A DNA stretch of 13,328 nucleotides, taken from NCBI GenBank assembly GCA_000433135.1, contig HF992002.1, positions 4,923-18,250 on the forward strand, read 5' to 3'. Shown one piece after another: positions 1 to 6,456 of this stretch (positions within the stretch are counted from its first letter, which is position 1; each line of letters opens with the position of its first letter). This stretch comes from Clostridium sp. CAG:921. Lineage in GTDB: Bacteria; Bacillota; Clostridia; TANB77; CAG-465. The position numbers and the translations under genes were made by a program. The notes under the pieces were generated by a model. The model did no database searches and was not told where the DNA came from. It saw nothing but the letters and a program-made list of their open reading frames with translations.

Positions 1-17
1 AAATGTTTTGTACATTT
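1..17 (-). terminator. Possible small hairpin downstream of the 327-aa gene
   Basis: AAATGT (1-6) and ACATTT (12-17) can pair around a 5-nt loop, 14 bases past the stop of the minus-strand gene. The window ends before any U-tract could be seen, so its role as a terminator is a guess. Confidence 0.2.
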
Positions 18-30
18 GGGAGTTTAAGTA

Positions 31-1014
31 TTAGCTGACCCTAAAAGATAAAAATTTTTCAACATATTCTTTATTTTCAAGAATTTTTGAAATTTCATAC
101 TCACTAAAACCAGCTTCGAATAAAGACTTAACTGAATTAAGATAGTTCAGTACAATCTCTTTATTCTTAATGACATCAGTTGGGTCAATTAATACGGTAT
201 TAAGAACTGCAAGTGTAGAAATAAAGTCAGCCTTTGCAGAATCGCTTTTTTGTGAAATATTAATTTCGCTTAATTTTGATTCTAGACTTTCTTCAATTAA
301 AGTATTATTTGCTTTACCTTCGTTTTCATGAGTCTGCTCAATAAGTGAAGGTAGTGGATGATCTACATCATCAAGTGAAGACACAGTAGTATCAGTATTT
401 GTTGAAGTGTAATTACCGACTATTGGCGTTTTTTCTTCTTTGCTTGCCTTTTTATATTTTTCATATATAAAATTAGACAAAGCTTTTAAATTATCTTCAC
501 TTAGTCTGTTCTCTAAATATTTTGCCTCATGAAGATTAAAACCAATTGCTCTTATTCCGCCAAATCTTTTGTTGGATAAATCATGCTTTAAATTGTTAAT
601 ACATGCTATAATATCCTCTCTTTCTTTGTGTGAAAGCATGTAATCAATTCTTTGCATCAAAATTGCGCTGGCAACTTCTGAGATTGGAAGTTGCAATTTA
701 CTTGATTCCATGTCAATCCAAAAGAATCTTTTCTTTGAACGTGAATATTCCAATATACAACTTACTACTTTCTCAGCTTCCTTGTAAGGCTCATCTGATT
801 CCTTAAGTTGTTTTAGAATTTTTTCTACGTAAATTTTTTCATCGAATGTTTTTTCGTCTTCGATAAGTGGATCATATGTAAGTCTCCATAAAATTTTTTT
901 CAGCGGAAGACTAGCAAGAGGAATTACTTTTTCAAAAGATTTAGTGAAAAATTCATTTAATGTATTTTCCATTTCTTTTGAAAAATTATAGTTACTTAAA
1001 TAAAATGTTTTCAT
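31..1014 (-). CDS. Hypothetical protein, 327 aa, divergent from the yabP operon
   Basis: I do not recognise this protein. The chosen start is the ATG at 1014-1012, because AAGGAG sits a few bases upstream; the frame stays open to 1086 but nothing there looks like a start site. There is no signal peptide or membrane segment, so it is probably cytosolic. The first 200 residues are charged and helix-rich, with a compact stretch near residues 95-150 (FFWIDMESSKLQLP, then RFGGIRAIGFNLHEAKYLENRL). Residues from about 200 to 260 are Ser/Thr/Asn/Glu-rich and look like a flexible linker. The last 65 or so residues return to ordered helix (FISTLAVLNTVLIDP, then GFSEYEISKILENKEYVEKFL). This two-module layout is inferred from composition only. 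Base use is like that of its neighbours. It is transcribed away from the sporulation operon and has its own consensus promoter. Confidence 0.8.
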   Translation of the reverse strand: MKTFYLSNYNFSKEMENTLNEFFTKSFEKVIPLASLPLKKILWRLTYDPLIEDEKTFDEKIYVEKILKQLKESDEPYKEAEKVVSCILEYSRSKKRFFWIDMESSKLQLPISEVASAILMQRIDYMLSHKEREDIIACINNLKHDLSNKRFGGIRAIGFNLHEAKYLENRLSEDNLKALSNFIYEKYKKASKEEKTPIVGNYTSTNTDTTVSSLDDVDHPLPSLIEQTHENEGKANNTLIEESLESKLSEINISQKSDSAKADFISTLAVLNTVLIDPTDVIKNKEIVLNYLNSVKSLFEAGFSEYEISKILENKEYVEKFLSFRVS

Positions 1015-1074
1015 AGTTTTTTCTCCTTTTCTTATTAAAGTTTTGGTGAAAATATGTAATACAATCGCATGAAT

Positions 1075-1103
1075 ATTATATATCACTAAATTTATTATGT
1101 CAA
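1075..1103 (-). promoter_or_regulatory. Consensus sigma-A-type promoter for the 327-aa gene
   Basis: On the minus strand, TTGACA (plus-strand positions 1098-1103) is followed after exactly 17 bases by TATAAT (1075-1080). Both hexamers match the vegetative consensus fully, the best match in this window. Transcription would begin near 1068, giving a leader of about 53 nt that ends in a strong AAGGAG site. Confidence 0.85.
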
Positions 1104-1207
1104 GCGAAAAAAGATATTTATATGTATAAATTGAAAATTAAAGTATTTTGGAATAATTAAATATTTATTGAATATATAAATAGTATAGAAAATGAAGAGG
1201 TGTAAAT

Positions 1208-1495
1208 ATGGAAGATAAAAAATTAAATAAACAAATTACAAATCAAAACATAATAATGGAAAACAGAGAAAAAGTTACGGTAAGCGGTGTTATAGATATA
1301 CATAGTTTTGACGATGAGTTAGTACTTGCGCAGACAGATTTAGGAATTTTAACAATTAAAGGTGATGATTTAAAAATGAATAAACTAAATCTTGAAAATA
1401 ATGAGCTAATTGTAGAAGGAAAAATAACGGCAGTAGCATATAGTGATATAAATCAAGCCAAGAAATCAGGCTTTATGAATAAACTATTTAAGTAA
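1208..1495 (+). CDS. yabP: Sporulation protein YabP (YabP/YqfC family)
   Basis: This 95-residue protein belongs to the YabP/YqfC family, which is needed for normal spore cortex or coat assembly in the mother cell. The family core runs from about residue 22 to 82: VTVSGVIDIHSFDDELV, then a Leu/Thr beta hairpin ending LGILTIKGDDLKMNKLNLENNELIVEGKI and a final AVAYSD strand. Its size matches the usual length of about 95-100. A ribosome binding site AGAGGTG lies 5 bases before the ATG. The next gene, yabQ, begins 8 bases after its stop, and this pairing is typical of spore-formers. In Bacillus the operon is under mother-cell sigma-E. I could not find a convincing sigma-E or sigma-A promoter in the 1104-1207 gap. 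The usual upstream partner, yabO/hslR, is absent. Confidence 0.9.
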   Translation: MEDKKLNKQITNQNIIMENREKVTVSGVIDIHSFDDELVLAQTDLGILTIKGDDLKMNKLNLENNELIVEGKITAVAYSDINQAKKSGFMNKLFK

Positions 1496-1503
1496 GGTGT
1501 AAT

Positions 1504-1992
1504 ATGTATAGTGTAACAGAACAGTTGATTGACTTTTTTCAGTTTATAATGATTGGAATTGTTATATCTTTAATTTTTGACATGTTTAGAGCTTATAGAG
1601 CAATAAAGCATAGGAAAAGCACATTTTCTGTTATGCTACAAGATATAATATATTTTACAATTGTAACATGTATAATAGTTGCTTCAATAGTATATATACT
1701 GGACTCTAATTTAAGATTTTATATATTTATTGCAATAATACTTGGAATATGTGTGTATATATCTTTACTTAGTAAGGTATTTTTAAAGCTGTATAAATTT
1801 TCTATGAAAGAGATGATTAATTTTAATAATTTTTTGATTTCACCATTAAAATTACATTTACAAATAATTACAAAAATATTTAAATTTTTCAAAAAAAATA
1901 TAAAAAAATGTTGCAAAATAATTTCTAATGTGCTATGCTATTTACATAAGAGTACTGCTAAGAAAACGCAGATTCACAAAGAAGAGGTTTGA
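1504..1992 (+). CDS. yabQ: Spore cortex biosynthesis protein YabQ
   Basis: This 162-residue membrane protein matches YabQ, which is required for spore cortex formation and lies in the membranes around the forespore. Three hydrophobic segments are visible near residues 9-27, 46-66 and 70-94. The family signature of an acidic and basic pair just after the first segment is present (FDMFRAYRAIKH, with D26 and R29). The C-terminal 60 residues are very Lys-rich and cytosolic in character, and part of this tail is low complexity (KIFKFFKKNIKKCCKI). The ATG is preceded by AAGGTG about 4 bases away, just after the yabP stop. The end of the gene carries the ribosome binding site of divIC. Identification rests on topology, context and the N-terminal motif. 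Confidence 0.87.
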   Translation: MYSVTEQLIDFFQFIMIGIVISLIFDMFRAYRAIKHRKSTFSVMLQDIIYFTIVTCIIVASIVYILDSNLRFYIFIAIILGICVYISLLSKVFLKLYKFSMKEMINFNNFLISPLKLHLQIITKIFKFFKKNIKKCCKIISNVLCYLHKSTAKKTQIHKEEV

Positions 1993-1999
1993 TTGTTTG

Positions 2000-2287
2000 A
2001 TGAAAAATGATAAAAAAAATGGAAAAATTAAATTTATTCATATAGTTGTGTTAGCCTTTGTTGCGTATTTTATTGGCACTATGTTTGATCAACAAATTAA
2101 GTTAAATAAATATGATTCGCAAATTGATATGTATGAGTCTGATATAGAAAACAAAAACAAATTGGTTGAATACTATGATTCACAAAAATCTGTTATAAAT
2201 ACAGATGAATATATTGAAAAGGTAGCTCGTGACACTCTTGGATATGTAAAACCTTATGAGAAAGTTTTTATTGATGCAAATAAGTAA
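2000..2287 (+). CDS. divIC: Septum formation initiator DivIC/FtsB family
   Basis: This 95-residue bitopic protein has the DivIC/FtsB architecture: a short basic cytosolic tail (1-11), one membrane helix (about 12-29), an extracytoplasmic coiled coil (about 30-62) and the conserved C-terminal motif YIEKVARDTLGYVKPYEKVF (71-90), with AR at 76-77 and G81. In Bacillus it complexes with FtsL and DivIB at the division site and helps control septal wall synthesis. The start taken is the ATG at 2000. A TTG at 1997 in the same frame is a real alternative, because the AGAGG site at 1983-1987 is 12 bases from the ATG but 9 from the TTG. That site lies inside the end of yabQ, so translation is probably coupled. 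Placement directly after yabQ matches other spore-formers. The S1-domain gene or spoIIE that often comes next is missing; a terminator follows instead. Confidence 0.88.
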   Translation: MKNDKKNGKIKFIHIVVLAFVAYFIGTMFDQQIKLNKYDSQIDMYESDIENKNKLVEYYDSQKSVINTDEYIEKVARDTLGYVKPYEKVFIDANK

Positions 2288-2295
2288 TTATGATA

Positions 2296-2333
2296 ATAGT
2301 CTAGCAAGATATTTTTTGCTAGGCTATATTTTT
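2296..2333 (+). terminator. Intrinsic terminator after divIC
   Basis: A 12-bp stem with one G-T pair joins ATAGTCTAGCAA (2296-2307) to TTGCTAGGCTAT (2316-2327) around an 8-nt loop, followed by a T-rich run. It ends the yabP-yabQ-divIC unit 8 bases after the divIC stop. Confidence 0.8.
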
Positions 2334-2406
2334 GATAAAATATGCATTAGAGTTAGGTGTTTGGAATAAAAAAAGATATTTATGATAAAAAAATTTACAT
2401 AATGTG

Positions 2407-2435
2407 TTGACATAAATTATAATAAGTGATAGAAT
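2407..2435 (+). promoter_or_regulatory. Strong sigma-A-type promoter with extended -10
   Basis: TTGACA (2407-2412) is followed after 17 bases by TAGAAT (2430-2435), with a TG one base upstream of the -10 (TGATAGAAT). Eleven of twelve consensus positions match. Transcription would begin near 2442, giving a leader of about 46 nt for the 176-residue gene. Confidence 0.8.
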
Positions 2436-2487
2436 AATAATGCAGTAAATATATATATAAATTTTCTATAGTAGGAGGATTGGAGAA

Positions 2488-3018
2488 ATGGAAAAAAAGG
2501 CAATTAAGTCAGAAGTGGAGAGTTTAAGAAGACGGGTAGAGGAGTTGAATTCTTACCGTTCTAAGGTTGAAAGATGGGCTGGAAGGGTTGCACCTGCAAT
2601 CACTAAAATTCAAAGCAATGAACAGATGGTAATTTCAAGCGAAGCTACAGTTGCACTAAAAAAATTAAAAAGGCAACTGACAGATAGCATGGAATTTTCT
2701 AAAGATTTTTTGTATAGCTATATGGATACTTTTTATTACGATAGATTGGTTGTTTCTACTATGCGTGATAATATTGTTAAGTATCCTGAATTAAATGAAC
2801 TAGAAAGACCGTTAAGACATATTTTATCAAACCTTGACAAGTTTAACGCTGTTAAGGCTAAGATAAAACTTTCTGCATATGCAGAAGGTTGCTTTTCAAA
2901 AGACCTGTTAGATAGGTTTGATGATTTAGCAAATAATTTAGACATTTCTTCTAAGCAGGCCATAGATCGGTTAGATGACTGTACATATGAGATGCTAAGA
3001 GAGGTAGACTATATGTAA
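2488..3018 (+). CDS. Hypothetical coiled-coil protein, 176 aa
   Basis: I do not recognise this protein. A full AGGAGG lies 9 bases before the ATG, so the start is secure. It has no signal peptide or membrane helix. Residues 3-32 form a heptad-like, charged helix (VESLRRRVEELNSY), and most of the rest is predicted helical and rich in Lys, Arg, Asp and Leu. Aromatic residues cluster at about 74-84 (FLYSYMDTFYYDR). The C-terminal third contains LLDRFDDLANNLDIS and ends in an acidic DDCTYEMLREVDY segment. It looks like a small soluble scaffold or regulatory helical bundle, which is inference only. It is monocistronic, between its own near-consensus promoter and a perfect-stem terminator, so it is probably well expressed during growth. 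Its neighbours, the divIC operon and pyrG, do not indicate a function. Confidence 0.85.
   Translation: MEKKAIKSEVESLRRRVEELNSYRSKVERWAGRVAPAITKIQSNEQMVISSEATVALKKLKRQLTDSMEFSKDFLYSYMDTFYYDRLVVSTMRDNIVKYPELNELERPLRHILSNLDKFNAVKAKIKLSAYAEGCFSKDLLDRFDDLANNLDISSKQAIDRLDDCTYEMLREVDYM
2871..2886. repeat. 16-base perfect palindrome inside the 176-aa gene
   Basis: TTCTGCATATGCAGAA reads the same on both strands and can extend to 24 bases (2867-2890) with one G-T pair. It lies in the coding region and encodes part of LSAYAEGC. It could be chance, an operator-like site or an mRNA hairpin. Confidence 0.4.
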
Positions 3019-3045
3019 TTTATTAGTTATTAGTTATTTATAATG

Positions 3046-3086
3046 AAAATATTGGTGGTTATCAGTTTAACCACCAATATTTTTTT
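3046..3086 (+). terminator. Strong intrinsic terminator, perfect 16-bp stem
   Basis: Positions 3046-3061 pair without mismatch with 3068-3083 around a 6-nt loop, with GGTGGTTA and TAACCACC at the top of the stem. Six T follow the AATAT of the second arm (3080-3086). It closes the 176-residue gene and, because the lower stem is A/T, may also slow transcription from the other side. It lies upstream of the pyrG promoter. Confidence 0.92.
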
Positions 3087-3121
3087 CCCATTTTGTAATG
3101 TTAAAATTCTTTTATTTAGTA

Positions 3122-3150
3122 TTGAAAATTTTTTTTATTTATCATATAAT
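3122..3150 (+). promoter_or_regulatory. Sigma-A-type promoter of pyrG
   Basis: TTGAAA (3122-3127) and TATAAT (3145-3150) are separated by 17 bases. The predicted start near 3157 leaves a leader of only about 22 nt that is mostly the ribosome binding site AAAGGAGAGG. Confidence 0.82.
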
Positions 3151-3178
3151 CTATACTATATTTGAAAGGAGAGGTATT

Positions 3179-4795
3179 ATGAAAACAAAGTATATATTTG
3201 TAACTGGTGGTGTTGTTTCTGGACTTGGTAAAGGAATAACTGCCGCTTCAATTGGAAGATTGTTAAAATCTAGAGGGATAAATGTCACTATTCAAAAATT
3301 TGACCCATATTTAAATATAGATCCAGGCACAATGAATCCTTGTCAGCATGGCGAAGTTTTCGTCACTGATGATGGACTAGAATGTGACCTGGATCTTGGA
3401 CATTATGAAAGGTTTATTGATGAAAATTTAAATAGATATAGCAATATGACAACAGGAAAATTATATATGCAAGTATTAAACAAAGAAAGAAAAGGAGCAT
3501 ATCTTGGAAAAACAGTTCAAGTTATACCACATATTACTGATGAAGTAAAAGATACCATAAAAAAAGCTGGTAAGATTTCTGGTAGTGATGTTGTAATAAC
3601 AGAAATTGGAGGTACAGTAGGTGATATAGAGGCACAACATTTCCTAGAAGGAATAAGGCAAATAAGGGCTGAAGAAGGAAAAGAGAATGTTCTATTTGTG
3701 CATGTAACTTTAATACCGTATTTACCAAAGTCTGAAGAGCTAAAAACTAAACCAACACAACATAGTTGCAAAGAACTAATGAGTATTGGTATTATACCTG
3801 ATATAATTGTAGCTAGAACATCTTTTCCATTAAATGAAGAAATAAAAAAGAAAATATCATTGTTTTGCAATATAAGTGAGAAAGATGTAATAGAAAATCT
3901 AGATGCCAGTTCTATATATGATGTTCCGATGATGTTTGAAAATCAAAATGTCGCACAGATAATTATGAAAAAATTAGGATTAAAAGAAACAAAAAACGAT
4001 TTGGACACTTGGTATGAGTTATGTAAGAAAAAAGATAATATAACTGATAGCGTGGAAATAGCACTTGTTGGTAAATATGTATCATTAAAAGATGCATATA
4101 TATCTATATATGAATCGTTAAATCATGCAGGTAACTTTAATAATGTAGATGTAAAAATTAGATGGATTGATTCTGAAGTTCTTGAAAAAGAACCGGTTGA
4201 TAAAGTCTTAGATGGTGTTGATGGTGTGATAGTACCTGGTGGCTTTGGAAATAGAGGAATAGACGGAAAAATAGCTGCTATTAGGTATGCAAGAGAAAAT
4301 AAAATACCTTTATTTGGAATATGTTTAGGAATGCAACTTATGGTAGTTGAGTTTATGCGTAATGTAGCAAAGATTAAGGAGGCAAACAGTTTAGAATTTG
4401 ACGAAAATACTTTGCATCCTGTAATTAATATAATGGAAGATCAAATAAATGTTGAAGAAAAAGGTGGAACAATGCGACTTGGTAAATATCCTTGTAGTGT
4501 TGATATAAATACTAAAACTTATGAGGCATATAAAGAAAATCTTATATATGAAAGACATCGTCATAGATACGAATTTAATAATAGTTATAGAGACTTTGCA
4601 AAGAAAAATGGCCTTATAATTGCTGGAGTATCTCCAGATAATAAATTAGTTGAAGTAGTTGAAATAGCAGATCATCCATGGGCTATTGGTACACAATTTC
4701 ATCCAGAACTAAAATCAAGACCAAATAGACCACATCCACTTTTTAGAGAATTTATATCTAAAGCTAAAACGTATAAGAATTCAAAAAATAAGTAA
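3179..4795 (+). CDS. pyrG: CTP synthase (glutamine-hydrolysing)
   Basis: This 538-residue enzyme makes CTP from UTP, ATP and glutamine in the last step of pyrimidine nucleotide synthesis, in the cytosol. The N-terminal synthetase domain (about 1-270) shows the nucleotide-binding loop [11 protein letters not shown] (9-19, K18) and the family blocks [13 protein letters not shown] and GGTVGDIE. The C-terminal class I glutamine amidotransferase domain (about 292-538) has the oxyanion loop GGFGNRG, nucleophile Cys382 in GICLGMQ, and His508/Glu510 in FHPEL, so the triad is complete. The length fits the family (535-550). The ATG at 3179 is chosen because AAAGGAG precedes it and the protein then begins [11 protein letters not shown] as in homologues; the open frame to 3098 is upstream sequence. 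It stands alone, behind its own promoter. Confidence 0.98.
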   Translation: MKTKYIFVTGGVVSGLGKGITAASIGRLLKSRGINVTIQKFDPYLNIDPGTMNPCQHGEVFVTDDGLECDLDLGHYERFIDENLNRYSNMTTGKLYMQVLNKERKGAYLGKTVQVIPHITDEVKDTIKKAGKISGSDVVITEIGGTVGDIEAQHFLEGIRQIRAEEGKENVLFVHVTLIPYLPKSEELKTKPTQHSCKELMSIGIIPDIIVARTSFPLNEEIKKKISLFCNISEKDVIENLDASSIYDVPMMFENQNVAQIIMKKLGLKETKNDLDTWYELCKKKDNITDSVEIALVGKYVSLKDAYISIYESLNHAGNFNNVDVKIRWIDSEVLEKEPVDKVLDGVDGVIVPGGFGNRGIDGKIAAIRYARENKIPLFGICLGMQLMVVEFMRNVAKIKEANSLEFDENTLHPVINIMEDQINVEEKGGTMRLGKYPCSVDINTKTYEAYKENLIYERHRHRYEFNNSYRDFAKKNGLIIAGVSPDNKLVEVVEIADHPWAIGTQFHPELKSRPNRPHPLFREFISKAKTYKNSKNK

Positions 4796-4801
4796 GACTA
4801 G

Positions 4802-4819
4802 TTGTATAATTTGTATAAT
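4802..4819 (+). repeat. Tandem TTGTATAAT pair
   Basis: TTGTATAAT occurs twice back to back. Each copy contains a perfect TATAAT preceded by TTG, so the pair could offer two -10 elements upstream of the small ORF at 4846. No good -35 is visible 17 bases upstream of either copy. Confidence 0.5.
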
Positions 4820-4829
4820 TTTCACAGTA

Positions 4830-4852
4830 TTTTCATAACTTCGTTATGAAAA
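4830..4852 (+). repeat. Perfect 10-bp hairpin covering the start codon at 4846
   Basis: TTTTCATAAC (4830-4839) and GTTATGAAAA (4843-4852) are exact inverted copies around a 3-nt loop. The ATG of the 83-residue ORF lies within the second arm. No T-run follows on either strand, so it is a poor terminator; it would hide the start codon in the transcript. Confidence 0.7.
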
Positions 4853-5097
4853 CCAAAAGGCTAAAGGTAATAGTTGACTCAATTTCGACTTTAGATATTA
4901 ATATGAGTAAAGGTTCATATTATGAAGGAACGATTAATTCATCAAATGAAGCAAAGAGTATAACTTTAAAAATTGATTCAACTTCTTCTATAAAATTAAC
5001 AGCAAATACGTATCTTACAAGCTTTTTAGATGAAGATTCAACATACAGTAATATTGATTTTAATGGTTATAAACTGTTTGTAAATGAAAAAAAATAA
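4846..5097 (+). CDS. Small beta-rich ORF, 83 aa, possibly the remnant of a surface or carbohydrate-binding protein
   Basis: The protein has no signal peptide or membrane segment and is rich in Ser, Thr, Asn, Ile and Asp. The pattern DSISTLDINMSKGSYYEGTI, then SITLKIDSTSSIKLTANTYLTSF, ending NIDFNGYKLFVN, resembles from memory the C-terminal end of secreted beta-helix or carbohydrate-binding-domain proteins, which typically end with 'L-T-(G)-x-S/T-Y-(L/V)-T-S ... S-N-I-x-x-N-G-Y-x-L-Y-V-(N/D)'. Such proteins are usually hundreds of residues long and exported, so an 83-residue cytosolic copy would be a fragment. No ribosome binding site precedes the ATG, and the ATG lies in a hairpin. Internal Met20 lacks one too. 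The reading frame is intact. It may be a decayed 3' end, or a real small gene translated weakly; I lean to the remnant. Confidence 0.45.
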   Translation: MKTKRLKVIVDSISTLDINMSKGSYYEGTINSSNEAKSITLKIDSTSSIKLTANTYLTSFLDEDSTYSNIDFNGYKLFVNEKK

Positions 5098-5150
5098 AAT
5101 AATAAGTATAAGATTTTAATATTAATGGTGTGGAATTGTATAGTTTCTGC

Positions 5151-5180
5151 ATCATTTTTTGTTTTAAAAAAACAAATGAT
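5151..5180 (+). terminator. Possible weak hairpin terminator before rlmN
   Basis: ATCA plus TTTGTTTT (5151-5165, with a 3-T bulge) can pair with AAAACAAATGAT (5169-5180). The stem is A/T-rich and no T-run follows, so termination is doubtful. It overlaps the weak -35 region of the rlmN promoter. Confidence 0.25.
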
Positions 5181-5190
5181 ATGATATAAT
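5162..5190 (+). promoter_or_regulatory. Probable rlmN promoter with extended -10
   Basis: TATAAT (5185-5190) is preceded by TG one base away (TGATATAAT), an extended -10. The hexamer 17 bases upstream, TTTTAA (5162-5167), is a poor -35, so recognition would rely on the extended element. The start would be near 5197, giving a leader of about 67 nt. Confidence 0.6.
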
Positions 5191-5195
5191 GTATA

Positions 5196-5231
5196 AAAAA
5201 ATATATTATTTATTGAAAAAATATATTTTTT
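5196..5231 (+). repeat. A/T-only inverted repeat at the 5' end of the rlmN leader
   Basis: AAAAAATATATT (5196-5207) and AATATATTTTTT (5220-5231) are perfect inverted copies around a 12-nt loop. It would form at the very 5' end of the predicted rlmN transcript. With no G-C pair it is weak, and such repeats arise by chance in sequence this AT-rich. Confidence 0.4.
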
Positions 5232-5263
5232 GTAGTATTATTTATAGAGAAATAGGTGAAAAA

Positions 5264-6391
5264 ATGGAAGAAAATAGTATAAAAACTAGTCAAAATAAAT
5301 GTGAAAAAAAAGATAATATAGTAAAAAATAGTTTTGAAATGGTAGATATAAATAACTTTACTTTAGAAGAATTAGAAAAGTATATTGAAGAACTTGGTGA
5401 AAAAAAGTTTCATGCAAAACAAATTTTTAAATGGATACATAAAATTGGAGTAACAAGTTTTGATGATATGAGTGATATTTCTAAATCACTAAGAGAAAAA
5501 TTAAAAGAAAGGGCATATATATTGAATATGGACATAATTGAAGTACAGACTTCAAAAAAGGATGGAACTATGAAATTTCTTATAAAATTAAGAGATAATT
5601 GCGCAATAGAATCTGTGCTTATGAGGTATAATTATGGAAATTCACTTTGCGTATCTACGCAAGTTGGTTGCAAGATGGGATGTAAATTTTGTGCTTCTAC
5701 TAAAGAGGGGTTTGAAAGAAGTCTAAAAGCCTCTGAAATCGAGGGGGAAATTCAAACTGTTCAAAGATATACAAATGAAAAAATTTCAAATGTTGTATAT
5801 ATGGGAATAGGAGAACCACTTGATAATTATGATAATGTTGTAAAGTCTGTTAGAATTATTAATGATAGTATGGGCTTAAATATTGGAGCTAGACATATTA
5901 GTCTTTCAACATGTGGAATTGTTCCTAATATCTACAAACTTGCAGAGGAAAATATTCAGTGTACATTATCAATTTCACTTCATGCTACAACAGATGAAAA
6001 AAGAAAAGAAATAATGCCAATAGCAAATAGATATAGCATTAAAGAATTACTAGACGCATGTCGTTTTTATATTTCAAAAACTGGCAGAAGGATTAGTTTT
6101 GAATATGCTCTTATATATGGAAAAAACGACTCATATGAAGATGCCATGTCACTTGTTAAATTGCTACGTGGTATGTTAGCTCATGTGAATTTAATTCCAG
6201 TAAATGAGATAAAAAATGGGTTATATAAAAAAGCAACAGAAAAGTCAATTCAAAATTTCATGAATACAATTAATTCTTGTGGTATAGTTACTACTGTAAG
6301 AAGAGAACTTGGATCTGATATTGATGCTGCGTGTGGTCAGTTAAGAAAAAAGTACATAGAAGGAACTAATTATACTTTGAAGAAAGAATAG
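5264..6391 (+). CDS. rlmN: Dual-specificity 23S rRNA/tRNA adenine-C2 methyltransferase RlmN
   Basis: This 375-residue radical-SAM enzyme methylates C2 of adenine 2503 in 23S rRNA and of adenine 37 in some tRNAs. The N-terminal RNA-binding region (about 28-100) has the family pattern LEELEKYIEELGEKKFHAKQ. The iron-sulfur motif CKMGCKFC places cluster cysteines at 136, 140 and 143. The two RlmN-specific catalytic cysteines are present: Cys129 in LCVSTQVGC and Cys357 in DIDAACGQL. This pair separates RlmN from most other radical-SAM proteins. The start is the ATG at 5264 with AGGTGA 4 bases upstream; an ATG at 5339 would give the usual N-terminus but lacks a binding site. The first 26 or so residues are therefore a Lys/Asn-rich extension. 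Its place before prpC-prkC is conserved in many Gram-positives. Confidence 0.97.
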   Translation: MEENSIKTSQNKCEKKDNIVKNSFEMVDINNFTLEELEKYIEELGEKKFHAKQIFKWIHKIGVTSFDDMSDISKSLREKLKERAYILNMDIIEVQTSKKDGTMKFLIKLRDNCAIESVLMRYNYGNSLCVSTQVGCKMGCKFCASTKEGFERSLKASEIEGEIQTVQRYTNEKISNVVYMGIGEPLDNYDNVVKSVRIINDSMGLNIGARHISLSTCGIVPNIYKLAEENIQCTLSISLHATTDEKRKEIMPIANRYSIKELLDACRFYISKTGRRISFEYALIYGKNDSYEDAMSLVKLLRGMLAHVNLIPVNEIKNGLYKKATEKSIQNFMNTINSCGIVTTVRRELGSDIDAACGQLRKKYIEGTNYTLKKE

Positions 6392-6456
6392 TTATGAATG
6401 TACAAAAAATGTTTTAAATCAAAAAGATATAATATAGTTTGATGAGGAGTAAATAT

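Noticed and set aside
3020..3039. TTATTAG tandem repeats after the 176-aa gene
   Set aside because: Only about two and a half short A/T-rich copies exist, which is expected by chance or slippage at this base composition; no sign of a CRISPR or functional iteron.
3046..3086. Terminator hairpin as a pyrG attenuator
   Set aside because: A good promoter lies downstream of it at 3122-3150, and it lacks the GGGC start and C-rich arm of the known pyrG attenuator. It is better explained as the end of the 176-residue gene.
3517..3870. Antisense open frame of 117 codons opposite pyrG
   Set aside because: It lies wholly inside a highly conserved gene, has no ribosome binding site, and is Ser/Ile/Phe-rich as expected of a reverse-strand shadow.
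5098..5263. Small RNA or tRNA in the 166-base gap before rlmN
   Set aside because: It is almost entirely A/T with weak hairpins and a promoter; no cloverleaf or conserved RNA core could be drawn.
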